DNA of 64,000 nt from an uncultured Granulosicoccaceae bacterium (GCA_937922015.1 CAKZVB010000113.1:22976-86975), one strand, 5' to 3'. Shown: positions 19,207 through 29,307, counted from the first letter of the stretch. Numbers and translations are program-made. The notes: a model not told the origin generated them from the sequence alone.

Positions 19207-22116
19207 ATGAACACCTACGTAATGGGCGAGATCGCCACTTTGTTAGCGGTCACCGTGCTCGCAGGGATTCTGATAGGTTGGTGTATCAAAAGCCTGTTTA
19301 CGGGTCGTACCGAACGCAAAGTACGTGCACATGTCGCCCGGGACGTAGATGATGCTGCCGCTGATGTTTCAAACATCAGACAGGCGCTGATGCGCAAGGA
19401 AGCGCAACTCAAAGACGCCACCCAGGAGCTACAAAAAATGCGGGGGCGCGATATTTCATTGAAGGCCGGTAATACCAATCAGATCGATGAAATAAACAAA
19501 CTTAAAAACGAACTGGCGCTCGCGCGCCAGTCTCTGGATCGAAACCGCACCGAATTTAATGCGTTCAGAAACGAAAAGCAGTCTGAAATACAGAACCTTG
19601 GTAACAAGTTGTCTGCTTTCCAGTCCGGCGGCTCGATACACGACGAGCGCATGCAGGAGTCAAACGAGACCGTCAGTGCGCTGCGCACTGCAGTTCGTGA
19701 AAACGACAAGGTTATCGACAGCCTGCGCGCCCGAATCAAGGAAGGCGACACCTCTGTAGAAAACCTGCGCAATCAGCTCAGATCTGCCGAAACATCACTC
19801 ACCGATATCAGGCAAACAAAACAAAGCGACGAAGCTACACTCGCAAAGCTTAATACCGACTTACAGAAAACCAGAAAAGAAAGCGAAACGTTCAAGCGCG
19901 ATTACGAAACCATGCTTGAAAACAAGAACAAAGAAATCGCCAGATTGCAGCAAAAGCAGCAGGAGCTGGGCAACGTCCAGACAGTGCTGCAGCAAAAAGA
20001 GCATGAGTATAATAAGCTCAATCAGGATTCGCGTGAAAACGCTAACCGGTTTGGCACTCAGCTGGCCGACCTCAAACGCACAATCTCCGAGAAGGAAGCA
20101 AGACAGGCCGAAGCCACTAAAAACCTCAGGCGCATGCAGGATCAAATCAATGCGCTGGAAACTAAAAACCGCACGCTGGTTGCCAGCACTGAAAAACAAA
20201 GCGCTATTGCAAAGCAGCTGGAAAACAAATCTGCAGAAGTGGTTGCTCTCAACGATATGCTCAAGGACGTAAGTACTAAGCGCACGCAGGCTGCAAACCG
20301 CGCGACAGAGTTGGAGAACCAGCTCAAAACAGCCCAGTCAGGCAATACCGTTGCTGTTGAAGCACAAAGAAAACTCGAAGCTACTACCGCCATGCTGCAG
20401 GAGAGAGATGCCACTATTTCGAAACTGCGCGCCGACATGGAAGACATTATCGACAGCAGAAACAAAGTCAGCATTGAATTGGGAGAGCTTCAGACCAACA
20501 GTGAGAAGACCAGGCTGGCGTTAACGCAGCAATCTGAACAGCAAATTACACAAATGCGCAGCGCGCTCCAGGATCGAGACAAATCGTTTGAGAAACTACG
20601 CAGCGATATGGATCAGATGGTTGGAACCCGTGATCGCCTGACGCAAGAACTGGCGAAGCTACAGCAACACGGATCGCAACTTGAAACCTTTAAAACGGAC
20701 ATGCAATCGACCGTCGAAAAACGAGAATCCGAACTGCAGCAACGCAAAGCGTCCTACGAAAAACTGCAACAAGAATTCAATCAGCTGGCAAACAAACGCG
20801 ACGACTACGAAAAACGCATAAGCGCGCTTACCGCTGAAGTAAACACACTAACGCAGAAACTTCAGTCACAGGAACAGCAAAGCACTCTGGAAATTACTCA
20901 GCTACAGCCACAACTCGCTGAAATGCGTTCCAGGCTTTCTCTAGCTGACAGCGAAAACCAAAAGCTTAGCGCTGATCTTGCAAACGTCGCATCGTTAAAG
21001 CTTGCACTCACGGAAAGAGATTCAACCATTCATAAGCTAACCGTGGATTTACAAGATGCAAAAATGACCAGCGCCTCGGGTGCGGCACATGACGATGCTA
21101 TAGGCAAAGTGAACTCATTGACTTCCGCACTAAAAGATCGCGACGATGAAATCAGCCGTCTAAACACAATAGTCACAGACAATCGTCTGGGATCACAGAA
21201 ATACCAGTCTGAAATCGCATTGCTGCAGCAGGAAGTTGAATCACAAGGAAATCTGATCAAAGGGCTGGAAGAACAAGCAGAGAACACCTTGCAGCTGCAC
21301 AAGAAAATTGCCGCACAGTCAACCGAGATTGAAGACCTTCGTGCCAGCCTCTATCAGAATGATGCTGCACCGGTTTCGGCAACCAGTGCAGTCGATTCAA
21401 ACTCCCAGGCACTTGCCGCATTAAAAACTCAATTGCAGCAACAGAACAACGAGACAGCGACGTTACGCAACAAGCTGGTTCAAACCCAACAATCATTATC
21501 CGTGGCCGAAGAGAAACTAAGACAACCAGCCAGCCACGAACTTCAACTACAGCAGGAACAGCTGAAACGCCAGATTGAACAACGCGACTGGGAACTGAAA
21601 AACGTTCGCAAGCAACTGGCCGAAGTCACCCGAAGCAACGCAACGCCAACTGAGAGTAAGGCAACCCGGGTAACAGGCAACTCACCACGTCCCGCAACAC
21701 CCGCAGGTGCAGCGAAAGATAATGCAACTAAATCGGCTACAAAACCAAGAGTGTTTGTACGCCAGAAATCTACGGTGTCAGACACCGAAGCGCTAACCGG
21801 CGCTACTGCATACAATACATCTGCGACAAGAGCCGCATATACACGCGACGGTTACAAGATACAGCGACTCGACGGTGGCGATGACCTGACCTTGCTTCCA
21901 GGTATAAATGCCAGGGCCCAGCAGGAACTCAACAATAACGGGGTGTCAGACTTCGAACAAATAGCGCTGTGGGGCAAACGCGAAATTGCCCACTTCTCTG
22001 AAAGAGCAGGCATTTCAATCCGTGATGCAGAGAACTACAACTGGCCGAAACTTGCCAGTCAGATTCTCGAAGGCAACTTTAGAAAATCATCTTTCAAGGA
22101 AAAAGACAACAGCTAA
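19207..22116 (+). CDS. Membrane-anchored giant coiled-coil protein with C-terminal helix-hairpin-helix-like domain
   Basis: N-term TM (IATLLAVTVLAGILIGWCI), ~750 aa heptad-rich region, C-term DLTLLPGINARAQQELNNNGVSDFEQIALWGKREIAHFSERAGI. Confidence 0.8.
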   Translation: MNTYVMGEIATLLAVTVLAGILIGWCIKSLFTGRTERKVRAHVARDVDDAAADVSNIRQALMRKEAQLKDATQELQKMRGRDISLKAGNTNQIDEINKLKNELALARQSLDRNRTEFNAFRNEKQSEIQNLGNKLSAFQSGGSIHDERMQESNETVSALRTAVRENDKVIDSLRARIKEGDTSVENLRNQLRSAETSLTDIRQTKQSDEATLAKLNTDLQKTRKESETFKRDYETMLENKNKEIARLQQKQQELGNVQTVLQQKEHEYNKLNQDSRENANRFGTQLADLKRTISEKEARQAEATKNLRRMQDQINALETKNRTLVASTEKQSAIAKQLENKSAEVVALNDMLKDVSTKRTQAANRATELENQLKTAQSGNTVAVEAQRKLEATTAMLQERDATISKLRADMEDIIDSRNKVSIELGELQTNSEKTRLALTQQSEQQITQMRSALQDRDKSFEKLRSDMDQMVGTRDRLTQELAKLQQHGSQLETFKTDMQSTVEKRESELQQRKASYEKLQQEFNQLANKRDDYEKRISALTAEVNTLTQKLQSQEQQSTLEITQLQPQLAEMRSRLSLADSENQKLSADLANVASLKLALTERDSTIHKLTVDLQDAKMTSASGAAHDDAIGKVNSLTSALKDRDDEISRLNTIVTDNRLGSQKYQSEIALLQQEVESQGNLIKGLEEQAENTLQLHKKIAAQSTEIEDLRASLYQNDAAPVSATSAVDSNSQALAALKTQLQQQNNETATLRNKLVQTQQSLSVAEEKLRQPASHELQLQQEQLKRQIEQRDWELKNVRKQLAEVTRSNATPTESKATRVTGNSPRPATPAGAAKDNATKSATKPRVFVRQKSTVSDTEALTGATAYNTSATRAAYTRDGYKIQRLDGGDDLTLLPGINARAQQELNNNGVSDFEQIALWGKREIAHFSERAGISIRDAENYNWPKLASQILEGNFRKSSFKEKDNS

Positions 22117-22139
22117 GTAACCCATAGCCTGAATTGATT

Positions 22140-22168
22140 AAAGCCCGGTATTATCCGGGCTTTTTTTT
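22140..22168 (+). terminator. Rho-independent terminator
   Basis: AAAGCCCGG-TATTAT-CCGGGCTTT with T8 run, just downstream of the 22116 stop. Confidence 0.92.
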
Positions 22169-22235
22169 GTGCTCAATTTACAGCCTCTAACTACCCATCC
22201 CCCGCGCGATGGCAGATTCAGGATAGATATGAACT

Positions 22236-23417
22236 TTAACTGACCAGGGTAGATCCAACCTGATTGGGAAAATAATCTTCACAATCACCTTCGCGATGGA
22301 CATCGGCAGTTGCACAATGCAATCCACCGCCAAACGGATAAGCATCACGAAACGGCATGGGTAGGACCTCCATGCCGAGTTTATCCATTTGTTCCATTTG
22401 GTTGGTCTCACTCGCTTCGACAACCACTGTTTTATGATCAAGCACCAGGCAATTCATCGACAGCCAGACACTTGAATAACAAAGTGGCGGTGGCGAGTTG
22501 TGGACTGGAGTCGCGGCGTCGATAATTTCCCAGTCGTTTTGATTAAAGATTTTCCGTTGCTCTTCCGGAAGCGGGCGGTTTGGATTATTGATAATCGTGC
22601 CCGGTCGCAACGGGACAAAGGTTGCGTCTATATGAATGGGGTAAGGATCTCCTGGAAAATTAACAGAATGTATACGATGGTCAGGAAAATGTCTTTGCAA
22701 CCATTGCATACCACGCCGGTTAGTCGTTAACCCGTGCTGACAGAAAAGATCTTTGCCCAGTCGCATAACATCTGCCGCATCAAATAGTGGTTCGTGTTCT
22801 GTGGTAACAAAATCCAGCGCCTTGGTCCGGGACAACCTCTCTTCAATAGTAATCTCGTCAAAATATCCTGCCTGATAGGACTCATCGGACAGTCTGGGTC
22901 GTGGTGCCTGCTCCCATTTGAAATTCGGATCCTCGTCAAAGTAGCGCTGCATCAAGGGCTGGTAGGCCAGGTATTCAAAATATCGGCAGCGAAATGACAT
23001 CGGAGCGCACAATATCTCTGGTCCCACTGTGAGCAACACGTCTCGAGGCGGCATACAGCCAAACATAGATGCGGTAGAAAAGTCAGGTGTGTTTACAGCC
23101 TGATTCCACTGGATAGGAGTCGGGCGATCCACGGTGATACCACGGCTTTCAAGCAGGCGGGCCAGGTTATCCAGCTGAAGATTGGCTTTCTCTACGGTTT
23201 CAAGTGGTCGAGGGCCCCACATACCTCGCATATCGCTGTCTTCAGGCACTTTCGCTTCGGTAGCAGGTTCAGACGGAGGAATACAGGTATGATCAGCTCG
23301 ACCAACAATAACGTGTTTGAGCGGATCAAACTCATTCCACGAGTTTACTTTTACGGGCACAGTGCTCTCTCTGAGTGAAATATGACCGGATGATACTACC
23401 GATAACGAACCATACAA
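22236..23417 (-). CDS. Glycine amidinotransferase (AGAT)-like amidinotransferase
   Basis: NSWNEFDPLKHVIVGRADHTCIPP, EPLFDAADVMRLGKDLF, IHIDATFVPL, GGGLHCATADVHREG (catalytic Asp/His/Cys context); true start may be an internal GTG/ATG. Confidence 0.88.
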   Translation of the reverse strand: MYGSLSVVSSGHISLRESTVPVKVNSWNEFDPLKHVIVGRADHTCIPPSEPATEAKVPEDSDMRGMWGPRPLETVEKANLQLDNLARLLESRGITVDRPTPIQWNQAVNTPDFSTASMFGCMPPRDVLLTVGPEILCAPMSFRCRYFEYLAYQPLMQRYFDEDPNFKWEQAPRPRLSDESYQAGYFDEITIEERLSRTKALDFVTTEHEPLFDAADVMRLGKDLFCQHGLTTNRRGMQWLQRHFPDHRIHSVNFPGDPYPIHIDATFVPLRPGTIINNPNRPLPEEQRKIFNQNDWEIIDAATPVHNSPPPLCYSSVWLSMNCLVLDHKTVVVEASETNQMEQMDKLGMEVLPMPFRDAYPFGGGLHCATADVHREGDCEDYFPNQVGSTLVS

Positions 23418-23588
23418 CCACTTTGAAAGACAATTGGTGTTTTTAACTAACTTCTGCCGCGCAGACTTCTGATCGAAACAGATTCAACCACCTGATGATT
23501 GACGGGGTCAGGCAGGGCTATATTCAGGTAGGTGGCTTCACTGGATATAATGACATGTGGGGACACAATTGAAGGTACTGAAAACTGC

Positions 23589-25685
23589 TCAGTCAACAGC
23601 AGCAACCGCTACTGCGGTATCGTGATAGACCGCTCCACCATTGGGGCAGCCCGGCTCAGCACTCACCAGCGCGTTCACCCCGAGGCGATTTTCAAAAGCA
23701 CTGTTCGGCCAGATACTCTCCATCACCAAGACGCCATGCTGCAGTCCGTCAAATTGTTTTACATGCGCAATGATATTGCCACACTGACTGCTGATGCGGA
23801 TTCGTTGTCCGCTTTCAATCGAATACTTCTGCAGGTCACTACTGTGCATTAACAAGGTCGGCCGTGCTTCACCCTTTTGTGAGGAGGGAGTTTCAGTAAA
23901 GGTGGTGTTTAAGAACTGCCGTGCGGGTGCTGCAACCAAACGCAGGGGATAGTCTGCAGAGCTGCTATCGATCACCTGCCAGTGATCCGGTAACCGGGGC
24001 ATTGTGGCCGCATTGGGTCCCATTCTTTGCCACTGCGGTTTAAAATGAAATTTGCCATCTTCAGTGCTGAAACCGTCGATAAAATTCTCTGCACTAAACC
24101 CCGGCGCACAATCGTGCCATTTTTTTTCATAGAGCGTTTCAGCGTCAGGTAACGCTGATTTTTTCAGCGCATCATCACACAACTCCCATGCAGTCATATT
24201 GAATCCCGGATGGTCGATCTCCAGTCGTGCGGCAAGTGAGGAAAGCACGTCATGGTTACTGCGACACTCGGCATACGGCTCGACCACTTTTCTTGTCATT
24301 TGTATGTGCGTGTGACCCCCCGCAACGTAGATATCATCGTGCTCTAAAAACATAGTCGCCGGCAATACGATATCGGCGTGTTGTGCAGTATCGGTCATAA
24401 ATTGTTCGTGCACACAAACAAACAGATCATCTCTTTGCAGCCCGGCGCGTACTTTTGATGACTCCGGTGCTACCACAGCCGGGTTAGTACTTTGAATAAA
24501 CATTGCCTTAATCGGCGGACCTCCCTGCAGATCGAGCGGGTTTCCGGTTAACACGTCACCTATACGTGACTGATCCAGTACCCGTACTCCCGGTACTTGC
24601 TGATCCAGCCCTTCGATAACGGTCCTGTCTATCGGATAAATACCACCGTTACTGTACAAGGCTCCACCCCCGCGATGTCGCCAGGCCCCTGTCAATGCAG
24701 GTAAACAGGTAACAGCGTGCATATTAACCGCACCATTTCTACTTCGCGAAAATCCATATCCGGCCCTGATAAAGCTTTTGGCTGTGCTACCGTATAACTT
24801 TGCGAATGCGACAATTGCCTCAACAGAAAGTCCGGTGATATCCGCCGCCCACTGCGGTGTTTTTTCGCTGAGGTGCTGAGCTACGTCTTCACCAAAATCT
24901 GTGTATTGCTGCAGATAGTCCTTGTCTGTCAGCCCTTCAGTAATCAGCACATGCATCACCGCACAGGCTAACGCTGCGTCTGTCCCCGGCTTTAACATCA
25001 GATGCTGATCAGCCTGCCTGGCAGTGCCGGTTAAATACGGATCTACCACCACCAGCTGTGCGCCTTTCTTGCGCGCCAGTGAAATATGGTGCATCAGGTT
25101 TACCTGGGTATTTACCGGATTACCACCCCACACAACGATTAGCTCAGACTCTGAAATCAATCTCGCATCAGAGCCGCGCTTTACCCCGATACCTGCAAGC
25201 CAGCCGGCATCGGCAAGGGCTGTACAAAAAGTGGAATGCTGTTGTGATGTACCCAGGCAATTGCGAAAGCGGTTGATGCTGTCGCGCTGTACCAGCCCCA
25301 TCGTGCCGGCATAGTGGTAAGGCCAGATCGCCTCAGCGCCGTATTCGTCAATTGTGCTTTGCAACTTAGCAGCAACTATATCAAGCGCTGACTCCCAGCT
25401 AACCGGTTCGAACTCGCCTTTACTCGCCGATTTTGCATTGCACCGTCGCAGCGGCCGGGACAATCTGTCAGGATGGTGAACCCGCTCCGCGTAGCGTGCG
25501 ACTTTGGCACAAACAACACCAGCCGTATATGAGTTACTGGCACCGTAAACGCGACCAATAGTATGTTCATCCAGCTTCTCTACTTCCAGTGAGCAGGTAC
25601 TGGGACAATCATGCGGGCAAACCGAGTGCACTCTGTTAGCGCTGGTTTTGCCATTTTTAGACAGCAGTGGGCTTTGCATATTCAT
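23589..25685 (-). CDS. Molybdopterin-dependent oxidoreductase (DMSO reductase superfamily)
   Basis: CPHDCPSTCSLEVE...GVVCAKVARYAERVHHPDRLSRPL, HYAGTMG, VVWGGNPVNTQ, IVLPATMFLEHDD. Confidence 0.88.
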   Translation of the reverse strand: MNMQSPLLSKNGKTSANRVHSVCPHDCPSTCSLEVEKLDEHTIGRVYGASNSYTAGVVCAKVARYAERVHHPDRLSRPLRRCNAKSASKGEFEPVSWESALDIVAAKLQSTIDEYGAEAIWPYHYAGTMGLVQRDSINRFRNCLGTSQQHSTFCTALADAGWLAGIGVKRGSDARLISESELIVVWGGNPVNTQVNLMHHISLARKKGAQLVVVDPYLTGTARQADQHLMLKPGTDAALACAVMHVLITEGLTDKDYLQQYTDFGEDVAQHLSEKTPQWAADITGLSVEAIVAFAKLYGSTAKSFIRAGYGFSRSRNGAVNMHAVTCLPALTGAWRHRGGGALYSNGGIYPIDRTVIEGLDQQVPGVRVLDQSRIGDVLTGNPLDLQGGPPIKAMFIQSTNPAVVAPESSKVRAGLQRDDLFVCVHEQFMTDTAQHADIVLPATMFLEHDDIYVAGGHTHIQMTRKVVEPYAECRSNHDVLSSLAARLEIDHPGFNMTAWELCDDALKKSALPDAETLYEKKWHDCAPGFSAENFIDGFSTEDGKFHFKPQWQRMGPNAATMPRLPDHWQVIDSSSADYPLRLVAAPARQFLNTTFTETPSSQKGEARPTLLMHSSDLQKYSIESGQRIRISSQCGNIIAHVKQFDGLQHGVLVMESIWPNSAFENRLGVNALVSAEPGCPNGGAVYHDTAVAVAAVD

Positions 25686-25720
25686 CTGACTATAGTTTCA
25701 TGACAGGCTACAATTGCCAA

Positions 25721-25776
25721 GGTTGAGCGGCCTGGGTTGAACGGCTGGGGTTGAACGGCCAGGGTTGCGTAACCAG
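25721..25776. repeat. Four tandem 14-bp direct repeats (consensus GGTTGAACGGCCWG)
   Basis: ggttgagcggcctg/ggttgaacggctgg/ggttgaacggccag/ggttgcgtaaccag followed by a partial ggtt. Confidence 0.85.
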
Positions 25777-25913
25777 GGTTTATTCACACTCTTGCCGCAC
25801 AAGCAACTAAACTGCATCATCACTGTTTTTAACCCCACGTGCCAGTCTGGGCCATTCCAGGGCAAACCAGCCCCAAGCAGGAATAAATCAAAAACTCATC
25901 AACTATTAAGGCT

Positions 25914-26774
25914 TTGCTACTTATGATGGTGGCGACCGCTGCATTGTCTTTAATGCACGGCTGCGTGCGTTATCTCAGCGATCAATTAGATGTCTACACA
26001 ATTTCTTTCTTCCGGAATCTGTTCGGTCTGGTGGCGGTGCTGCCATTGGTTTTGAAAAACGGCATCAATTCGCTGCAGACACAAAAATTACCACTACACG
26101 CCCTTCGTGGCGTTACTGGCATACTGGCGATGCTGCTTTGGTTTTCGGCACTCGCCAACGTGGAAATCGCCACAGCCACAGCCTTAAGCTTTACTGCCGC
26201 ACTATTCACCACACTTGCAGCAGTGATCTTTCTGAAAGAAAGGCTCAGACTAAGACGCATCCTGGCTATAGTCGTGGGCTTTGCCGGTGTTCTGATCGTC
26301 CTGCGACCGGCCGGTGATTCATTTAACCTGACCGCACTATTGGTACTGGGCTCTACCATGTTCTGGGGAACCAATATTGTCATTGTAAAAACATTGTCTG
26401 CCACCGATCGTATTGCCAGCATCGTTGCGTGGAGCGGCATCATGCTCACGCTGTTATCGTTACCACTCGTGATTGCTTTTGGTGCCTGGCCAGACACCAA
26501 TCAGATGGTATGGCTACTGGTGATTGGCGGGTTCGGCACGATCGGTCACCTTTGTATCACCGCAGCGCTTGGCCTGGCAGAGTCCAGTGCAGTAATGTCA
26601 CTGGATTTCCTGAGACTGATCTGGAGCGTTATTATTGGTGTCTGGTTTTTTGCCGATGCGATTGATGTTTGGACACTGGTCGGGGCAGGTATCATTTTTG
26701 GCAGTGGACTCTATATACTTATACGAGAAGCGCAGCTCGCCAATCAAAAGAAAGTGTCTGTTCCGGAATTATAA
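25914..26774 (+). CDS. DMT-superfamily (EamA) transporter
   Basis: Multiple TM segments, two EamA-like halves, FLKERLRLRRILAIVVGFAGVLIVL. Confidence 0.88.
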   Translation: MLLMMVATAALSLMHGCVRYLSDQLDVYTISFFRNLFGLVAVLPLVLKNGINSLQTQKLPLHALRGVTGILAMLLWFSALANVEIATATALSFTAALFTTLAAVIFLKERLRLRRILAIVVGFAGVLIVLRPAGDSFNLTALLVLGSTMFWGTNIVIVKTLSATDRIASIVAWSGIMLTLLSLPLVIAFGAWPDTNQMVWLLVIGGFGTIGHLCITAALGLAESSAVMSLDFLRLIWSVIIGVWFFADAIDVWTLVGAGIIFGSGLYILIREAQLANQKKVSVPEL

Positions 26775-26847
26775 GACGATAATTCCACAGAGGCTGGATA
26801 CGCGATAGGAAATATTTTATATCGGATTAAACGACAGCCCTATTCGC

Positions 26848-28557
26848 TCAATATCTGTCTTCAAGCTTGTACGCGACAATTTCGTCACCAGGCACATAAT
26901 CAAACCGGGCATTACCACCAGCACCCACAACTACATACTGTGTACCAGCTACGTTATAAGAAGCTGGTGGCGCGTTGACACCCGCCTGCACAATATCCCG
27001 CCAAAGCAGTTCACCGGAGGTTGCATCATATGCTTTAAACCATCCACTGCCTTCGCCTGTGAAAATTAACCCGCCCGCTGTTGCCAGCACTCCACCAATC
27101 ATTGGCTGTTCAGTCTTTACTTTCCAAAGCAACCTACCGGTGTTGTAGTCAATAGCAGAAATATTGCCCCATTGTTGTTCACCCGGTATCAGCTTAACGC
27201 TACCTCCACGCCATGGCCGCCCTGTTGCATTGCCGAGAGAGTGGTCTTCAAGATGGTAAGTCATGGGCTGATGGGTATTTACTGCGTAAGCAAGGCCAAG
27301 CGTGGGATTGATCGCCATAGGAGACCAGTCAACGCCACCATTGGTACCGGGCAACATACGCACACCCTCTTTGACAGGAGGTGCCCAGCGATTTTCATGC
27401 GCCACCATGGGATCGCTATAGCGAATCAGGCTACAGTCACTGGCATCATGAACATAGATGTAGCCGGTTTTACCACCGTGCAAAACACCTTTAACTGCAC
27501 TGCCGTCGCGAGCGCGAACTTGAGCAATGACGGGCGGACTGACCGCATCAAGCCCCCAAACATCATGCGCAATATATTGAAAGTGGCATTGGTAAGCGCC
27601 GGTGTATAGATCCACCGCTACCAGCGAATCTGTATAGAGATTGTCGCCGGGTCGGGCAACACCATTGAATTCGGGCGCGGGACTTCCAACTACAAAGTAT
27701 GCTGTGTTTGTGTCCCGGTCTATCGCAATGCTCTGCCCTACACTGCCACCAAGTCTCTTGTAGGGATCACCCAGTTGTTCGTAAGCTTCTTTTTCAGCGG
27801 CAATATCGCGAAGCAAATCACCACCCGTCGGGTCATGTGTTGCCCATACACCTCGGGAATCCTCGGGTGAAGTATGGAAGTTCCAAATCTCTTTACCTGT
27901 ATCTGCATCGAGTGATTTTACAAAACCGCGAGTGCCGTATTCACTACCACCACTGCCAATCAACACCATATTGTCGACCACAGTCGGTGCTGCGGATTGA
28001 CTGTAACCGGCTGATGGATCTGCCAGTTGTGTCTCCCAGATGAGTTCCCCGGTACCTGCGTCAAGCGCTATCACTTTCGCATCGAGAGTTCCCATAAAGA
28101 CCTTGTCCTCATAAACCTGTACTCCGTGATTTACCGGACCACAGCAAATATTGATAACCGGCCCCATGCGGTGACGGTAATGCCAAATCTGCTCTCCGGA
28201 TTCTGCATCAAGTGCATACACATCGTTTAACGCCGAGGTGAGGTACATGGTGCCGTTTACAACAACAGGAGTTGTCTGTATGGGTTTAACGATGTCCAAA
28301 CTAAATGTCCACGCTCGTGTAAGGCGGTGAACGTTACCAGCGTTTATCTGCTGTGCCGGGTAGTACCTGGTTTGATGGTAATTGCCATTTGTGTGCAGAA
28401 AGTTATTAGAATCACCCGCCGCATTGTTCATCATATCCTGCGTAACGATATCGAGGTTGCCATACACCACCCCATTGTTATTTTCGGCAGATAACGCCGC
28501 GGTCGTGCAGATAAAAGTACACGCCATGATTTTCGCAACCAGAATTAAGCGATGCAT
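26848..28557 (-). CDS. PQQ-dependent dehydrogenase (quinoprotein alcohol dehydrogenase-like), secreted, no cytochrome domain
   Basis: Signal peptide MHRLILVAKIMACTFICTTAALSA; beta-propeller repeats; ICCGPVNHGV vicinal Cys; RPGDNLYTDSLVAVDLYTG; GGVDWSPMAINP. Confidence 0.88.
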   Translation of the reverse strand: MHRLILVAKIMACTFICTTAALSAENNNGVVYGNLDIVTQDMMNNAAGDSNNFLHTNGNYHQTRYYPAQQINAGNVHRLTRAWTFSLDIVKPIQTTPVVVNGTMYLTSALNDVYALDAESGEQIWHYRHRMGPVINICCGPVNHGVQVYEDKVFMGTLDAKVIALDAGTGELIWETQLADPSAGYSQSAAPTVVDNMVLIGSGGSEYGTRGFVKSLDADTGKEIWNFHTSPEDSRGVWATHDPTGGDLLRDIAAEKEAYEQLGDPYKRLGGSVGQSIAIDRDTNTAYFVVGSPAPEFNGVARPGDNLYTDSLVAVDLYTGAYQCHFQYIAHDVWGLDAVSPPVIAQVRARDGSAVKGVLHGGKTGYIYVHDASDCSLIRYSDPMVAHENRWAPPVKEGVRMLPGTNGGVDWSPMAINPTLGLAYAVNTHQPMTYHLEDHSLGNATGRPWRGGSVKLIPGEQQWGNISAIDYNTGRLLWKVKTEQPMIGGVLATAGGLIFTGEGSGWFKAYDATSGELLWRDIVQAGVNAPPASYNVAGTQYVVVGAGGNARFDYVPGDEIVAYKLEDRY

Positions 28558-28738
28558 AAATCCTCTTCCCTGCCAGTTCGCCCAATGCATAAAAGAACAA
28601 CCGCTGAAAGTTAGAATTGTTCAGCGATTATATGGTGCACCCGGGATGTCGAACTTGCAACAGGATTCACTACCTGTACAGATTACAGTTGATGATTAAA
28701 AACAACGGACAGAAATGTAAAATGTGTTATCGCAACAA

Positions 28739-29296
28739 TTAACCGACCAAATCGCCTGAATCAAAATCGACTATCAGCGGATCGGTATGACAACTACGCA
28801 TATACCGGATTAATCCATCGGTAGAAATGGAGGTAGTCATACGATTATCACAGGGATGAAAGTGCAATGGATCTAATTCCAGCAAGGCCTGGTCCAGCAC
28901 GGCGGTGACCACACGGGTAACGTCATTAAGCACTGCAAGCGGTGTCACAGAACCGGGTATGACACCCAGGTAGTTCATTAGCCGTTGTTGACTTGCAAAA
29001 CTGGGTTTGCCTAGCCCCAGCTGCGTACCCAGGGCCTTCAGATTGACTGTGCGATGCTCAAGCATTGTCACCAGAAGCATCTTGCCCTTGCGATTGCGCA
29101 AGAATAGATTTTTAGAATAGCCACCCGGCTCACCTTCTCGCAGGGCCCGTGAGTCGGCAACTGTTCTCATCGGCGCATGGCTGATGGTGCTGTGTTCAAT
29201 GCCTAGTTCTGTCAGTCGCGCGAATACATCATCGGGAGTGGCTGGAGAGGCACCATTTATCAGCACTGCTTCCACATCCTGAGAATCTTCTTTCAC
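28739..29296 (-). CDS. YbaK/ProX-type aminoacyl-tRNA deacylase
   Basis: YSKNLFLRNRKGKMLLVTMLEHRTVNLKALGTQLG and YLGVIPGSVTPLAVLND motifs. Confidence 0.87.
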   Translation of the reverse strand: MKEDSQDVEAVLINGASPATPDDVFARLTELGIEHSTISHAPMRTVADSRALREGEPGGYSKNLFLRNRKGKMLLVTMLEHRTVNLKALGTQLGLGKPSFASQQRLMNYLGVIPGSVTPLAVLNDVTRVVTAVLDQALLELDPLHFHPCDNRMTTSISTDGLIRYMRSCHTDPLIVDFDSGDLVG

Positions 29297-29307
29297 TGCA
29301 TTGCCTT

